Shown: positions 15,224 through 23,323 of the stretch, one piece after another | How the letters are laid out: the number at the start of each line of letters is the position of its first letter | Position numbering within the stretch: position 1 is the stretch's first letter | Assembly: GCA_031262385.1 (NCBI GenBank) | Contig: JAISHU010000104.1 | Span: 1 to 49,026 of the forward strand | From: Mediterranea sp. (in: CFB group bacteria) | GTDB taxonomy: Bacteria > Bacteroidota > Bacteroidia > Bacteroidales > Bacteroidaceae | DNA: 49,026 nt | Reading direction: 5' to 3' | Notes under the pieces: generated by a model | What the model was told of the DNA's origin: nothing | What the model saw: the letters and a program-made list of their open reading frames with translations, nothing else | Databases searched by the model: none | Program-made: the position numbers and the translations under genes

Positions 15224-15775
15224 ATGGAAACTAAACAAATTGATGTGATGGTGGCTGATGCCTCGCACGAGATTTATGTGGACAAAATTCTGGAAACCAT
15301 TCGCGATGCGGCGAAAGTGCGCGGAACAGGCATTGCCGAACGCACACACGACTACATCGCTACCAAAATGAAAGAGGGTAAAGCCATTATCGCCTTGTGC
15401 GACGACGATTTTGCCGGATTTACATACATTGAAAGTTGGGGCAACAAGCAGTATGTCGCCACATCGGGACTGATTGTGCATCCCGACTATCGCGGCATGG
15501 GAGTGGCTAAACGCATTAAGCAGGCGTCGTTCCAACTGGCACGACTGCGCTGGCCGAATGCAAAAATATTCAGTCTTACCAGCGGAGCCGCTGTGATGAA
15601 GATGAATACCGAATTGGGTTACGTGCCTGTCACTTTCAACGAGCTGACAGACGACGAAGCCTTCTGGAAAGGATGCGAAGGATGCATCAACCACGATATT
15701 CTGGTAGCCAAGAATCGTAAGTTTTGCATCTGTACGGCTATGCTGTACGACCCTAAATTGCACCAAAAGGAATAA
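15224..15775 (+). CDS. GNAT acyltransferase of the arginine operon (candidate glutamate N-acyltransferase)
   Basis: A 183-residue GNAT-fold enzyme. GLIVHPDYRGMGVAKRIKQASFQ near residue 86 is the acyl-CoA-binding motif A, and IFSLTSGAAVMKMNTELGYVPVTF follows as motif B. It sits between argR and argG with short gaps. No argA or argJ is seen here, and Bacteroides makes arginine through N-succinylated intermediates, so this gene is a good candidate for the first step, acylation of glutamate with succinyl-CoA. The acyl donor is inferred from context, not seen in the sequence. Confidence 0.75.
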   Translation: METKQIDVMVADASHEIYVDKILETIRDAAKVRGTGIAERTHDYIATKMKEGKAIIALCDDDFAGFTYIESWGNKQYVATSGLIVHPDYRGMGVAKRIKQASFQLARLRWPNAKIFSLTSGAAVMKMNTELGYVPVTFNELTDDEAFWKGCEGCINHDILVAKNRKFCICTAMLYDPKLHQKE

Positions 15776-15812
15776 ACGTGTTAGAAGAACTATAATAGGA
15801 GAAAACATATAA

Positions 15813-17018
15813 ATGGAAACAAAGAAAAAAGTAGTTGTAGCCTTTAGTGGCGGACTGGATACCTCGTTTACCGTGATGTATCTGGCTAAAGAAAAGGGAT
15901 ACGAAGTGTATGCCGCCTGTGCCAATACGGGTGGTTTCAGCGACGAACAGTTGAAAACCAACGAGGATAATGCTTATAAGCTGGGAGCCAAACAATATGT
16001 AACGCTCGACGTGACGCAAGAGTATTACGACAAAAGCCTGAAGTATATGGTCTACGGCAACGTACTCCGCAACGGCACTTATCCCATATCGGTAAGCTCC
16101 GAACGTATCTTTCAGGCACTCGCCATTGCACGCTATGCCAACGAAATCGGTGCCGATGCCATTGCGCACGGCTCTACCGGCGCAGGCAACGACCAAATTC
16201 GCTTCGACATGACTTTCTTGGTACTCGCACCCGGCGTGGAAATCATTACGCTGACACGCGACATGGCACTGAGCCGTCAGGAGGAGATTGATTATCTGAA
16301 CAAACATGGCTTTGCCGCCGATTTTACCAAACTGAAATATTCGTATAACGTAGGACTGTGGGGTACCTCTATCTGTGGCGGCGAAATACTGGACTCGGCA
16401 CAAGGACTGCCCGAAAGTGCTTACCTCAAACACTGCACCCGCGAGGGTAGCGAGCAACTACGCCTCACTTTTGAACAGGGCGAACTCAAAGCGGTAAACG
16501 ACGAACGCTTTGACGACCCCATCCTTGCCATTCAAAAGGTGGAAGAGATTGGAGCCGCCTATGCCATTGGTCGCGACATGCACGTGGGCGATACCATTAT
16601 CGGCATCAAAGGACGTGTGGGTTTCGAAGCAGCCGCACCCATGCTGATTATCGGCGCACACCGCTTCTTGGAAAAATATACACTCAGCAAATGGCAACAG
16701 TATTGGAAAGATCAGGTAGCCAACTGGTACGGCATGTTCCTCCACGAAAGCCAATACCTTGAGCCGGTGATGCGCGACATCGAGGCGATGCTGGAATCTT
16801 CGCAACGCAATGTCAACGGTACCGCCATTCTGGAACTGCACCCCTACTCGTATCACACCGTAGGCGTGGAAAGTGCCGACGACCTTGTGAAAACGAAATT
16901 CGGCGAGTATGGCGAAATGCAAAAAGGCTGGACTGCCGAAGATGCAAAAGGCTTTATCAAAGTCACCTCTACTCCGTTGCGAGTCTACTACAATAATCAT
17001 AAGGACGAAGAAATCTAA
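15813..17018 (+). CDS. argG: Argininosuccinate synthase
   Basis: A 401-residue enzyme joining citrulline and aspartate with ATP. The N-terminal VVVAFSGGLDTSFTVMYLAKEKG is the PP-loop ATP site, AHGSTGAGNDQIRFD near residue 118 is the citrulline/aspartate region, and YSYNVGLWGTSICGGEILD near 175 completes the site. Length matches the family. It lies 38 bp after the GNAT gene and 22 bp before argC. Parts of the neighbourhood of the active site (LWGTSICGGEIL) are typical of the Bacteroidetes branch. Confidence 0.95.
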   Translation: METKKKVVVAFSGGLDTSFTVMYLAKEKGYEVYAACANTGGFSDEQLKTNEDNAYKLGAKQYVTLDVTQEYYDKSLKYMVYGNVLRNGTYPISVSSERIFQALAIARYANEIGADAIAHGSTGAGNDQIRFDMTFLVLAPGVEIITLTRDMALSRQEEIDYLNKHGFAADFTKLKYSYNVGLWGTSICGGEILDSAQGLPESAYLKHCTREGSEQLRLTFEQGELKAVNDERFDDPILAIQKVEEIGAAYAIGRDMHVGDTIIGIKGRVGFEAAAPMLIIGAHRFLEKYTLSKWQQYWKDQVANWYGMFLHESQYLEPVMRDIEAMLESSQRNVNGTAILELHPYSYHTVGVESADDLVKTKFGEYGEMQKGWTAEDAKGFIKVTSTPLRVYYNNHKDEEI

Positions 17019-17039
17019 AAAACTTAACCCCCTCAGCGC

Positions 17040-18008
17040 ATGATTAAAGTAGGAATTATAGGTGGCGCCGGCTACACGGCAGGCGAACTGATAAGGTTGC
17101 TCATCAACCACCCCGAAGCCGAGATTGTGTTTGTGAACAGCAGCAGCAATGCCGGCAACAAAATTACCGATGTGCACGAAGGTTTGTACGGCGAAACCAC
17201 ACTCACCTTCACCGATGCACTGCCGCTCGACGAGATTGACGTGCTTTTCTTCTGCACCGCACACGGCGATACGCGTAAGTTCATGGAAAGTCACAACATT
17301 CCCGAAACGTTGAAGATTATCGACCTCTCCATGGATTACCGCATCGCTTCGCCCGAACACGACTTTATCTACGGGCTACCCGAACTCAATCGCCGCGCCA
17401 CCTGCAAAACCATGCACGTAGCCAATCCGGGCTGCTTCGCCACTTGCATCGAACTGGGCTTACTGCCGCTTGCCAAAAACCTGATGCTTACAGGCGACAT
17501 TGCAGTAAATGCTATCACCGGAAGCTCCGGAGCAGGCGTAAAACCGAGCGCAACCAGTCATTTTAGCTGGCGCGACAACAACCTGAGTATCTACAAAGCT
17601 TTCGAGCATCAGCATGTACCCGAAATACGCCAATCGCTCCAACAGTTGCAAACCAGCTTCGATGCCGACATCGACTTTATTCCTTACCGGGGTAACTTCC
17701 CGCGCGGCATCTTTGCTACCATTGTGGTGAAAACCAAGGTCGGCATCGAAGAGATTAAGCGTATGTACGAAGAATATTACGCCAAAGACTCGTTTACCTT
17801 TGTGGTGGACGAAAACATCGACCTCAAACAAGTGGTCAATACCAATAAATGCCTCATCCACTTGGAGAAGCACGGCGACAAACTACTCATCGTGTCGTGC
17901 ATCGACAACCTGCTGAAGGGTGCAAGCGGACAAGCTGTGCACAACATGAACCTGATGTTCAACTTGGAAGAAACCGTGGGACTGCGCTTAAAGCCGAGCG
18001 CTTTTTAA
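17040..18008 (+). CDS. argC: N-acetyl(succinyl)-gamma-glutamyl-phosphate reductase
   Basis: A 322-residue NADPH-dependent reductase. The N-terminal VGIIGGAGYTAGELIRLLINHPEAE is the Rossmann nucleotide site, HVANPGCFATCIELGLLPL near residue 125 carries the catalytic cysteine, and GSSGAGVKPS follows. It turns the acyl-glutamyl phosphate into the semialdehyde in arginine synthesis; in Bacteroides the acyl group is expected to be succinyl. It overlaps nothing but is tightly spaced between argG and argD. Confidence 0.93.
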   Translation: MIKVGIIGGAGYTAGELIRLLINHPEAEIVFVNSSSNAGNKITDVHEGLYGETTLTFTDALPLDEIDVLFFCTAHGDTRKFMESHNIPETLKIIDLSMDYRIASPEHDFIYGLPELNRRATCKTMHVANPGCFATCIELGLLPLAKNLMLTGDIAVNAITGSSGAGVKPSATSHFSWRDNNLSIYKAFEHQHVPEIRQSLQQLQTSFDADIDFIPYRGNFPRGIFATIVVKTKVGIEEIKRMYEEYYAKDSFTFVVDENIDLKQVVNTNKCLIHLEKHGDKLLIVSCIDNLLKGASGQAVHNMNLMFNLEETVGLRLKPSAF

Positions 18009-18021
18009 TAAGATACGAAGA

Positions 18022-19146
18022 ATGAAACTTTTTGATGTATATCCTCTCTTCGACATCAACATTGTCAAAGGGAAAGGTTGCCGCGTTTGGGACGACAAAG
18101 GCAACGAATATTTAGACCTCTACGGCGGACATGCCGTCATTTCGATAGGACATGCGCATCCGCACTATGTGGAGGCTGTAAGCCGACAGGTGGCTACGCT
18201 GGGATTCTACTCTAACTCGGTAATCAACACCCTGCAACAGCAACTCGCCGAACGGCTGGGAACGGTGTGCGGCTACGACGACTACACGCTGTTTCTTATC
18301 AACAGCGGAGCCGAAGCCAACGAGAACGCCCTCAAACTGGCTTCGTTTTACAACGGACGCACGCGCATCCTGTCGTTTGCCAAAGCTTTTCACGGACGTA
18401 CTTCGCTGGCGGTGGAAGCTACGGACAACCCTAAAATCATTGCACCAATCAACAACAATCACCACGTCACCTACCTACCGCTCAACGATATGGAAGCGTT
18501 GCGGCACGAATTGGCGAAAGGCGATGTGTGTGCCGTTATCATCGAAGGCATTCAAGGAGTGGGAGGTATTCAGATGCCCACTACGGAGTTCCTGCAAGAA
18601 CTACGCACCCTCTGCACCGCACAAGGTACCGTACTGATTTTGGATGAGATTCAAAGCGGCTACGGACGCAGCGGACGCTTCTTTGCCCACCAATACGCCG
18701 ACATACGTCCCGATATCATCACCGTAGCCAAAGGCATCGCCAACGGTTTCCCCATGGGCGGGGTACTTATCAGTCCGATGTTCACGCCGGTGTACGGACA
18801 GTTGGGCACCACCTTCGGAGGCAATCATCTTGCCTGTGCCGCTGCTTTAGCGGTACTCGATGTGATAGAAGAAGAGAACCTCGTAGAGAATGCCGCACAA
18901 GTAGGCAAACACCTCATGGAAGAACTGCGTAAACTTCCCCATATAAAAGAGGTGCGCGGGCGCGGATTGATGATAGGTCTGGAGTTTGCCGAACCTATTA
19001 AAGAATTGCGAAACCGCCTGCTGCACGAGCAACATGTATTTACCGGCGCCAGCGGAAGCAATGTACTTCGCCTGCTTCCGCCTTTGTGCCTCAGCATCGA
19101 CGAAGCCGTCAGCTTTGTGGAGCGACTTAAGAAGGTGTTAAGGTAA
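18022..19146 (+). CDS. argD: N-acetyl(succinyl)ornithine aminotransferase
   Basis: A 374-residue class III PLP aminotransferase. INSGAEANENALKLA near residue 94 binds the cofactor phosphate, LDEIQSGYGRSGRFFAHQ near 208 supplies the ring-contacting aspartate, and ITVAKGIANGFPMGG near 236 contains the PLP lysine. It makes acyl-ornithine from the semialdehyde and glutamate. It is the last gene of the operon; the next gene has its own -7 box. argB, argF-like and argH are not in this window. Confidence 0.92.
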   Translation: MKLFDVYPLFDINIVKGKGCRVWDDKGNEYLDLYGGHAVISIGHAHPHYVEAVSRQVATLGFYSNSVINTLQQQLAERLGTVCGYDDYTLFLINSGAEANENALKLASFYNGRTRILSFAKAFHGRTSLAVEATDNPKIIAPINNNHHVTYLPLNDMEALRHELAKGDVCAVIIEGIQGVGGIQMPTTEFLQELRTLCTAQGTVLILDEIQSGYGRSGRFFAHQYADIRPDIITVAKGIANGFPMGGVLISPMFTPVYGQLGTTFGGNHLACAAALAVLDVIEEENLVENAAQVGKHLMEELRKLPHIKEVRGRGLMIGLEFAEPIKELRNRLLHEQHVFTGASGSNVLRLLPPLCLSIDEAVSFVERLKKVLR

Positions 19147-19152
19147 AAAGGC

Positions 19153-19160
19153 TATCTTTG
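19153..19160 (+). promoter_or_regulatory. -7 box for the radical SAM gene
   Basis: TATCTTTG fits TAnnTTTG, 23 bp before the ATG at 19184 and just after the argD stop. Confidence 0.55.
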
Positions 19161-19183
19161 CCCGAACTTTATTGAACGGAGTT

Positions 19184-19957
19184 ATGACGATACTTTTCTC
19201 TTCACCGGTCTTCGGACCGGTTCACTCCCGCCGTTTGGGAGTCTCGCTCGGCATCAATCTGTTGCCCGAAGACGGCAAATTTTGTTCGTTCGACTGCATT
19301 TATTGCGAATGTGGATTCAACGACGAACGCCGCACACACACCAAGCTACCCAGCCGCGAAACGGTACGCACTACACTGGAAGCCCGCTTGCAAGAGATGC
19401 AGCAAAACGGTCCCACACCCGATGTGATTACTTTCGCCGGCAACGGAGAGCCTACCGCTCACCCGCATTTCCCCGAGATTATAGAAGATACGCTCGCCTT
19501 GCGCAACCACTATTTCCCTGCTGCAAAGATAAGCGTACTTACCAATGCTACCTATATCCACAAACCCCGGGTGTTCGAAGCACTCAGCAAGGTTGACAAC
19601 AACATCCTGAAGCTTGATACGGTAGACGGAGAATACATCCGTCTGGTAGACCGCCCCGGCGGACACTATTCGGTGGAAGAGATGATTGAAGGCATGAAAG
19701 CTTTCAAGGGAAACTGCATCATACAAACCATGTTCTTAAAAGGCAATTACAAAGGTATCGACGTAAACAACACAGCCGACCGCTACGTACTTCCTTGGCT
19801 GGAAGCGGTAAAAACCATTGCACCGCGCCAAGTGATGATATATACCATTGACCGCGATACCCCCGACACAAACCTGCGCAAAGCCACACACGAAGAGTTA
19901 GACCACATTGCCGACCTTGTGCGCGCAGCGGGAATCGAAGTGTCGACATCGTATTAA
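19184..19957 (+). CDS. Radical SAM protein
   Basis: 257 residues from ATG 19184; the ORF track uses a TTG four codons earlier. FCSFDCIYCECG near residue 28 has the CxxxCxxC cluster that binds the [4Fe-4S] and SAM, and ITFAGNGEPTAHPHF near 84 is the GGE-like motif. TILFSSPVFGPVHSRRLGVSLGINLLP is typical of a conserved family with similarity to wybutosine and heme-maturation radical SAM proteins whose substrate I cannot name. It ends only 13 bp before the convergent outer-membrane protein gene, with no terminator between them. Confidence 0.82.
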   Translation: MTILFSSPVFGPVHSRRLGVSLGINLLPEDGKFCSFDCIYCECGFNDERRTHTKLPSRETVRTTLEARLQEMQQNGPTPDVITFAGNGEPTAHPHFPEIIEDTLALRNHYFPAAKISVLTNATYIHKPRVFEALSKVDNNILKLDTVDGEYIRLVDRPGGHYSVEEMIEGMKAFKGNCIIQTMFLKGNYKGIDVNNTADRYVLPWLEAVKTIAPRQVMIYTIDRDTPDTNLRKATHEELDHIADLVRAAGIEVSTSY

Positions 19958-19970
19958 AGTGGGCATCTAT

Positions 19971-20690
19971 CTACAAAGGTATTTGTATTCCAAAATTGAT
20001 TAAGGAGTAGGCTCCTTGATCGGGTATGTCTCCTTGATAGTTGAGTGGTGCATGTTGCCGGATGCTTTTCCTGAAGTTTAAGGAGGAATAACCCACGGAC
20101 GCCACATAGCTCAGCTTCTTCGGTTTGTACCGCACGCCCACAACGATGTTGTAATTCCAAATAAAGTCGGTAAAGATTTTAGTGGTTGCAGGGGTTCCGT
20201 TATAGTTGAATTTTCCCGTCATCAGCCCGATGGAAACTTCGTTCTCCAAGAAGAGTGCCAACTCTTCGTCCCACAAGTACCAATAAAGTTTGGGTACGAT
20301 ACCTATCTCGGGAGCCGCAAGTTGGTAGTCAAGAGGAGCGACACGTTCTCCAGAATAAGGAATCATCACTATATTCTCCATATTCCACTCGTAAGCTCTG
20401 TAATCGTAATCATAATAGCCGCATCGCGCCCTTAGCTCCACTTTAAAAATACTCAGAGGTTTGGAACTATATTCCACACCCAATGAAGCACCGAATCCCA
20501 TCACTTCATCAAAGAATAATCCACGCTTGAGATAGAAACCGGGAGTTAATGAAAACGGTTGGGCTGCACTGTTTAAAGAGACAAATAGCAAAAGGAGTAG
20601 GATGCCGATAGACTTCACAAAGAAAGCATACATAGACATCCTACATTTCTTTATGGCTCTTACATGACTGTCGGACAATTCCTTTTTCAT
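19971..20690 (-). CDS. Putative outer-membrane beta-barrel protein
   Basis: Up to 239 residues. A hydrophobic signal (SIGILLLLLFVSLNSAAQ, about 27-44) is followed by alternating aromatic/polar strands (YLKRGLFFDEVMGFGASLGVEYSS, RARCGYYDYDYRAYEW, NIVVGVRYKPKKLSYVASVGYSSL) and a C-terminal strand ending INFGIQIPL, consistent with a small barrel. The N-terminus before the signal is long, so Met18 or Met20 may be the true start. No characterised homologue is recognised. Its promoter lies inside a 15 bp inverted repeat, so expression may be phase-variable. Confidence 0.65.
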   Translation of the reverse strand: MKKELSDSHVRAIKKCRMSMYAFFVKSIGILLLLLFVSLNSAAQPFSLTPGFYLKRGLFFDEVMGFGASLGVEYSSKPLSIFKVELRARCGYYDYDYRAYEWNMENIVMIPYSGERVAPLDYQLAAPEIGIVPKLYWYLWDEELALFLENEVSIGLMTGKFNYNGTPATTKIFTDFIWNYNIVVGVRYKPKKLSYVASVGYSSLNFRKSIRQHAPLNYQGDIPDQGAYSLINFGIQIPL

Positions 20691-20720
20691 AACTTAGTTC
20701 TTTTGTGTTTGATATGAATA

Positions 20721-20836
20721 TAAATCCTATTATTTACGTTATTGTGTTGCATGCTTGCCGTGGCATGAGCAATTGCAATACAAAAATAAGGAACAAATAG
20801 CCCAAACAAAATAAATTCAACAAATAATAGGATTTA
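20721..20836. promoter_or_regulatory. Possible invertible promoter bounded by 15 bp inverted repeats
   Basis: TAAATCCTATTATTT at 20721-20735 and its exact reverse complement at 20822-20836 enclose 86 bp. Inside, on the minus strand, TATTTTTG (20781-20788) is a -7 box and TTTG (20807-20810) a -33-like box with an 18 bp spacer, aimed at the outer-membrane protein gene that starts at 20690. Inversion would point it at the SulP 3' end. Invertible promoters with short repeats are well known in Bacteroidales, but no recombinase gene is seen nearby. Confidence 0.55.
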
Positions 20837-20863
20837 ATCGGCTACTCCAACTGTCAATCACTG

Positions 20864-22549
20864 TCAATCATCCATTAGCAGCTCCCTTGCCCGTTCCAAC
20901 GCCGCATTGATGTTGGGACAGATGTTATCTTTCCCTATCAGTTCACAAAAGCCTGCTTTCTGTAAGTCGCGGTGTACTTTGGGGTTGACACCCGACAATA
21001 CCACGACGGTCTTCTCGCGTTCCGCCATGCGGCAAAGATTGGCTAAGTTGTGGATGCCCGTAGAATCTACAAACGGTACGCGGCGCATGCGTATGATGCG
21101 TACACGCGGGCGTTCGCCGAAGTGCGACATGGTCTCTTCGAACTTTGTGGCGATGCCGAAGAAGTAAGGACCGTTGATTTCGTACACCTCTACACCCTTT
21201 GGTATGGCAAGATGCTCCTCGTGCAAGGTCATGTCGACTTCGTTGTTGGGGTCAATCTCATCTTTTATTACCGATATTTGAGTGGTTTCCATAACGCGGT
21301 GCATAAAGAGCAGACAGGCAAGAACAAGTCCCGTACCAATGGCGATAGTCAGGTCGAAGAACACCGTCAGAAAGAAAGTCAGCAACAATACGCCTACGTC
21401 CGACTTGGGATTCTTCATAAACGCGCGAAACGTCCGCCAGCCGCTCATATTATACGATACCATTACCAGCACACCCGCCAGACAAGCCATCGGTATGTAC
21501 TTGGCAAGCGGCATGAGAAACAGCAGGATGAACAACAGCACAATGGCGTGCACAATGCCCGATACGGGAGTGCGACCTCCGTTGTGAATGTTTGCCATCG
21601 TTCGGGCAATGGCTCCGGTGGCGGGGATTCCGCCAAACAACGGAGTTACGATGTTGGCAACGCCCTGTGCTACCAGTTCGGTGTTCGAGTCGTGCTTATC
21701 GCCCGTCACACCGTCGGCAACGGTTGCCGACAGCAGCGATTCGATAGCTCCCAGCGCAGCAATGGTAATGGCAACAGGAAGAAGGTCTTTCACAGCTTCC
21801 CAGTTAATTGCCGGTACTGCCATGCCGGGCATTTCGGCTTTGATACTGAAGCGGTCGCCTATCGTGTCGAGTCCTTCCACTCCTAAGTAGGTACGAAGCA
21901 ACCACACCCCCACGGTCATCACCACAATAGCGATGAGCGAACCGGGAATCTTCTTGGAAAAGCGGGGAGCGAGAGCTATAATCGCAATGCTTCCGATGCT
22001 TACCAGCGTGTTCCACACATGCAGTGTGTCGAAATGGCGGAAATAAAGCAACCATTTCTCCACAAAATCGCCCGGCATCTTTTCGCCCCCTAAGTTCAAA
22101 CCGAACACGTCGGCTATCTGTGTAGTAAATATGGTGACGGCAATACCCGCCGTAAATCCTATGACAATGGGGTAAGGGATAAACTTAATGATTGTACCCA
22201 ACCGGAACAGACCCAGCAGCACCAAGATGACGCCCGCCAACAAGGTGGCAACGAGCAATCCAGCTTCGCCGTATTGCTGCACCACTCCATACACTATGAC
22301 AATAAAAGCGCCGGTAGGTCCGCCTATTTGCACCTTGCTGCCACCCAGCAAAGAGATAAGAAATCCGGCAACGATTGCCGTGATAATTCCTTTTTCGGGC
22401 GATACTCCCGAAGCAATGCCAAAAGCAATGGCAAGCGGAAGAGCCACGATTCCCACAATAACACCCGCCATAAGGTCGGCGGCGAACTGCTCTTTGGAGT
22501 AGTTCTTGAGCATTGAAAACAGCTTCGGCTGAAATGAAAAAGAGTTCAT
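20864..22549 (-). CDS. SulP family anion transporter with STAS domain
   Basis: A 561-residue inner-membrane transporter. The membrane domain (about 20-420) has ten or more hydrophobic segments and SulP signatures such as FAADLMAGVIVGIVALPLAIAFGIASG and GPTGAFIVIVYGV. Residues about 440-555 form a STAS domain (GVEVYEINGPYFFGIA... RMRRVPFVDSTGIHNLANL). Members carry sulfate, bicarbonate or other anions, usually with sodium or protons; the ion is not determined here. A tandem CTGTCAATCA repeat (20851-20870, plus strand) spans its stop codon. Confidence 0.9.
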   Translation of the reverse strand: MNSFSFQPKLFSMLKNYSKEQFAADLMAGVIVGIVALPLAIAFGIASGVSPEKGIITAIVAGFLISLLGGSKVQIGGPTGAFIVIVYGVVQQYGEAGLLVATLLAGVILVLLGLFRLGTIIKFIPYPIVIGFTAGIAVTIFTTQIADVFGLNLGGEKMPGDFVEKWLLYFRHFDTLHVWNTLVSIGSIAIIALAPRFSKKIPGSLIAIVVMTVGVWLLRTYLGVEGLDTIGDRFSIKAEMPGMAVPAINWEAVKDLLPVAITIAALGAIESLLSATVADGVTGDKHDSNTELVAQGVANIVTPLFGGIPATGAIARTMANIHNGGRTPVSGIVHAIVLLFILLFLMPLAKYIPMACLAGVLVMVSYNMSGWRTFRAFMKNPKSDVGVLLLTFFLTVFFDLTIAIGTGLVLACLLFMHRVMETTQISVIKDEIDPNNEVDMTLHEEHLAIPKGVEVYEINGPYFFGIATKFEETMSHFGERPRVRIIRMRRVPFVDSTGIHNLANLCRMAEREKTVVVLSGVNPKVHRDLQKAGFCELIGKDNICPNINAALERARELLMDD

Positions 22550-22576
22550 TCGTTATTTTTTTTAAAAAACAGGACG

Positions 22577-22626
22577 CAAAAGTAGGTAAAATAAGAAATA
22601 ACTATCAAACATATTCTCTATTTTTG
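22577..22626. promoter_or_regulatory. Divergent promoters of SulP and rubrerythrin genes
   Basis: For SulP on the minus strand, CAAAAGTA at 22577-22584 (-7) and CAAA at 22606-22609 (-33) have a 21 bp spacer. For rubrerythrin on the plus strand, TATTTTTG at 22619-22626 is the -7 box, 56 bp before its ATG. The two promoters nearly interlock, so a regulator bound here could affect both. Confidence 0.7.
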
Positions 22627-22682
22627 CGGGAGTTTTAAAGCCAATGGCTTCTATTCATTAACTTTTTAAAAACGTAAGGATT

Positions 22683-23261
22683 ATGACTAAGAGTGTAAAA
22701 GGAACGCAGACTGAAAAAAATCTGCTGACATCATTTGCCGGAGAGTCTCAGGCAAGAATGCGTTATACCTATTTTGCAAGTGTGGCAATGAAAGAAGGTT
22801 TCGAACAGATTTCAGCTATCTTTACCGAGACGGCTGACCAAGAAAAAGAACATGCAGAACGTATGTTTAAGTACTTAGAGGGGGGCATGGTAGAAATTAG
22901 TGCTTCTTATCCCGCCGGTGTTATCGGTACTACGCTCGAAAACTTGAAAGCTGCCGCTGCCGGCGAGCACGAAGAGTGGTCGAGTGACTATCCTCACTTT
23001 GCCGATGTAGCCGAACAAGAAGGTTTCCCCGCCATTGCTGCTATGTATCGCAACATTTCAATCGCCGAGAAAGGTCACGAAGAGCGTTACTTGGCTTTTG
23101 TAAACAACATCGAGAACGCCACCGTATTTGCCAAAGAGGGCGAAGTGGTATGGCAATGCCGCAACTGCGGTTTCATCACCGTAGGCAAAGAAGCTCCGAA
23201 GGCATGTCCCGCTTGTTTGCACCCGCAAGCTTACTTCGAAGTGAAGAAAGAAAACTGGTAA
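22683..23261 (+). CDS. rbr: Rubrerythrin
   Basis: A 192-residue non-heme iron protein. The N-terminal ferritin-like domain (about 1-145) carries the di-iron ligands in FAGESQARMRYTYFA, DQEKEHAERMF and AEKGHEERY. The C-terminal rubredoxin domain has two CxxC pairs, WQCRNCGFITVG and KACPACLHPQAYF. It reduces hydrogen peroxide in the cytoplasm and protects anaerobes during oxygen exposure. It is monocistronic, with a terminator at 23284. Confidence 0.96.
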   Translation: MTKSVKGTQTEKNLLTSFAGESQARMRYTYFASVAMKEGFEQISAIFTETADQEKEHAERMFKYLEGGMVEISASYPAGVIGTTLENLKAAAAGEHEEWSSDYPHFADVAEQEGFPAIAAMYRNISIAEKGHEERYLAFVNNIENATVFAKEGEVVWQCRNCGFITVGKEAPKACPACLHPQAYFEVKKENW

Positions 23262-23283
23262 AAGATACCATCACGTTTATAAT

Positions 23284-23318
23284 AAAGGCGTAATTACTTC
23301 GGTAGTTGCGCCTTTTTT
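23284..23318. terminator. Terminator after rubrerythrin
   Basis: AAGGCGTAA and TTGCGCCTT pair with one wobble around a short loop, followed by seven T residues. It lies in the 62 bp gap between rubrerythrin and the convergent helix-hairpin-helix gene. Confidence 0.8.
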
Positions 23319-23323
23319 TCATT

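Noticed and set aside
20721-20836. The 15 bp inverted repeat as a terminator for the SulP gene
   Set aside because: The arms are 86 bp apart with a promoter between them, which is unlike a terminator hairpin.
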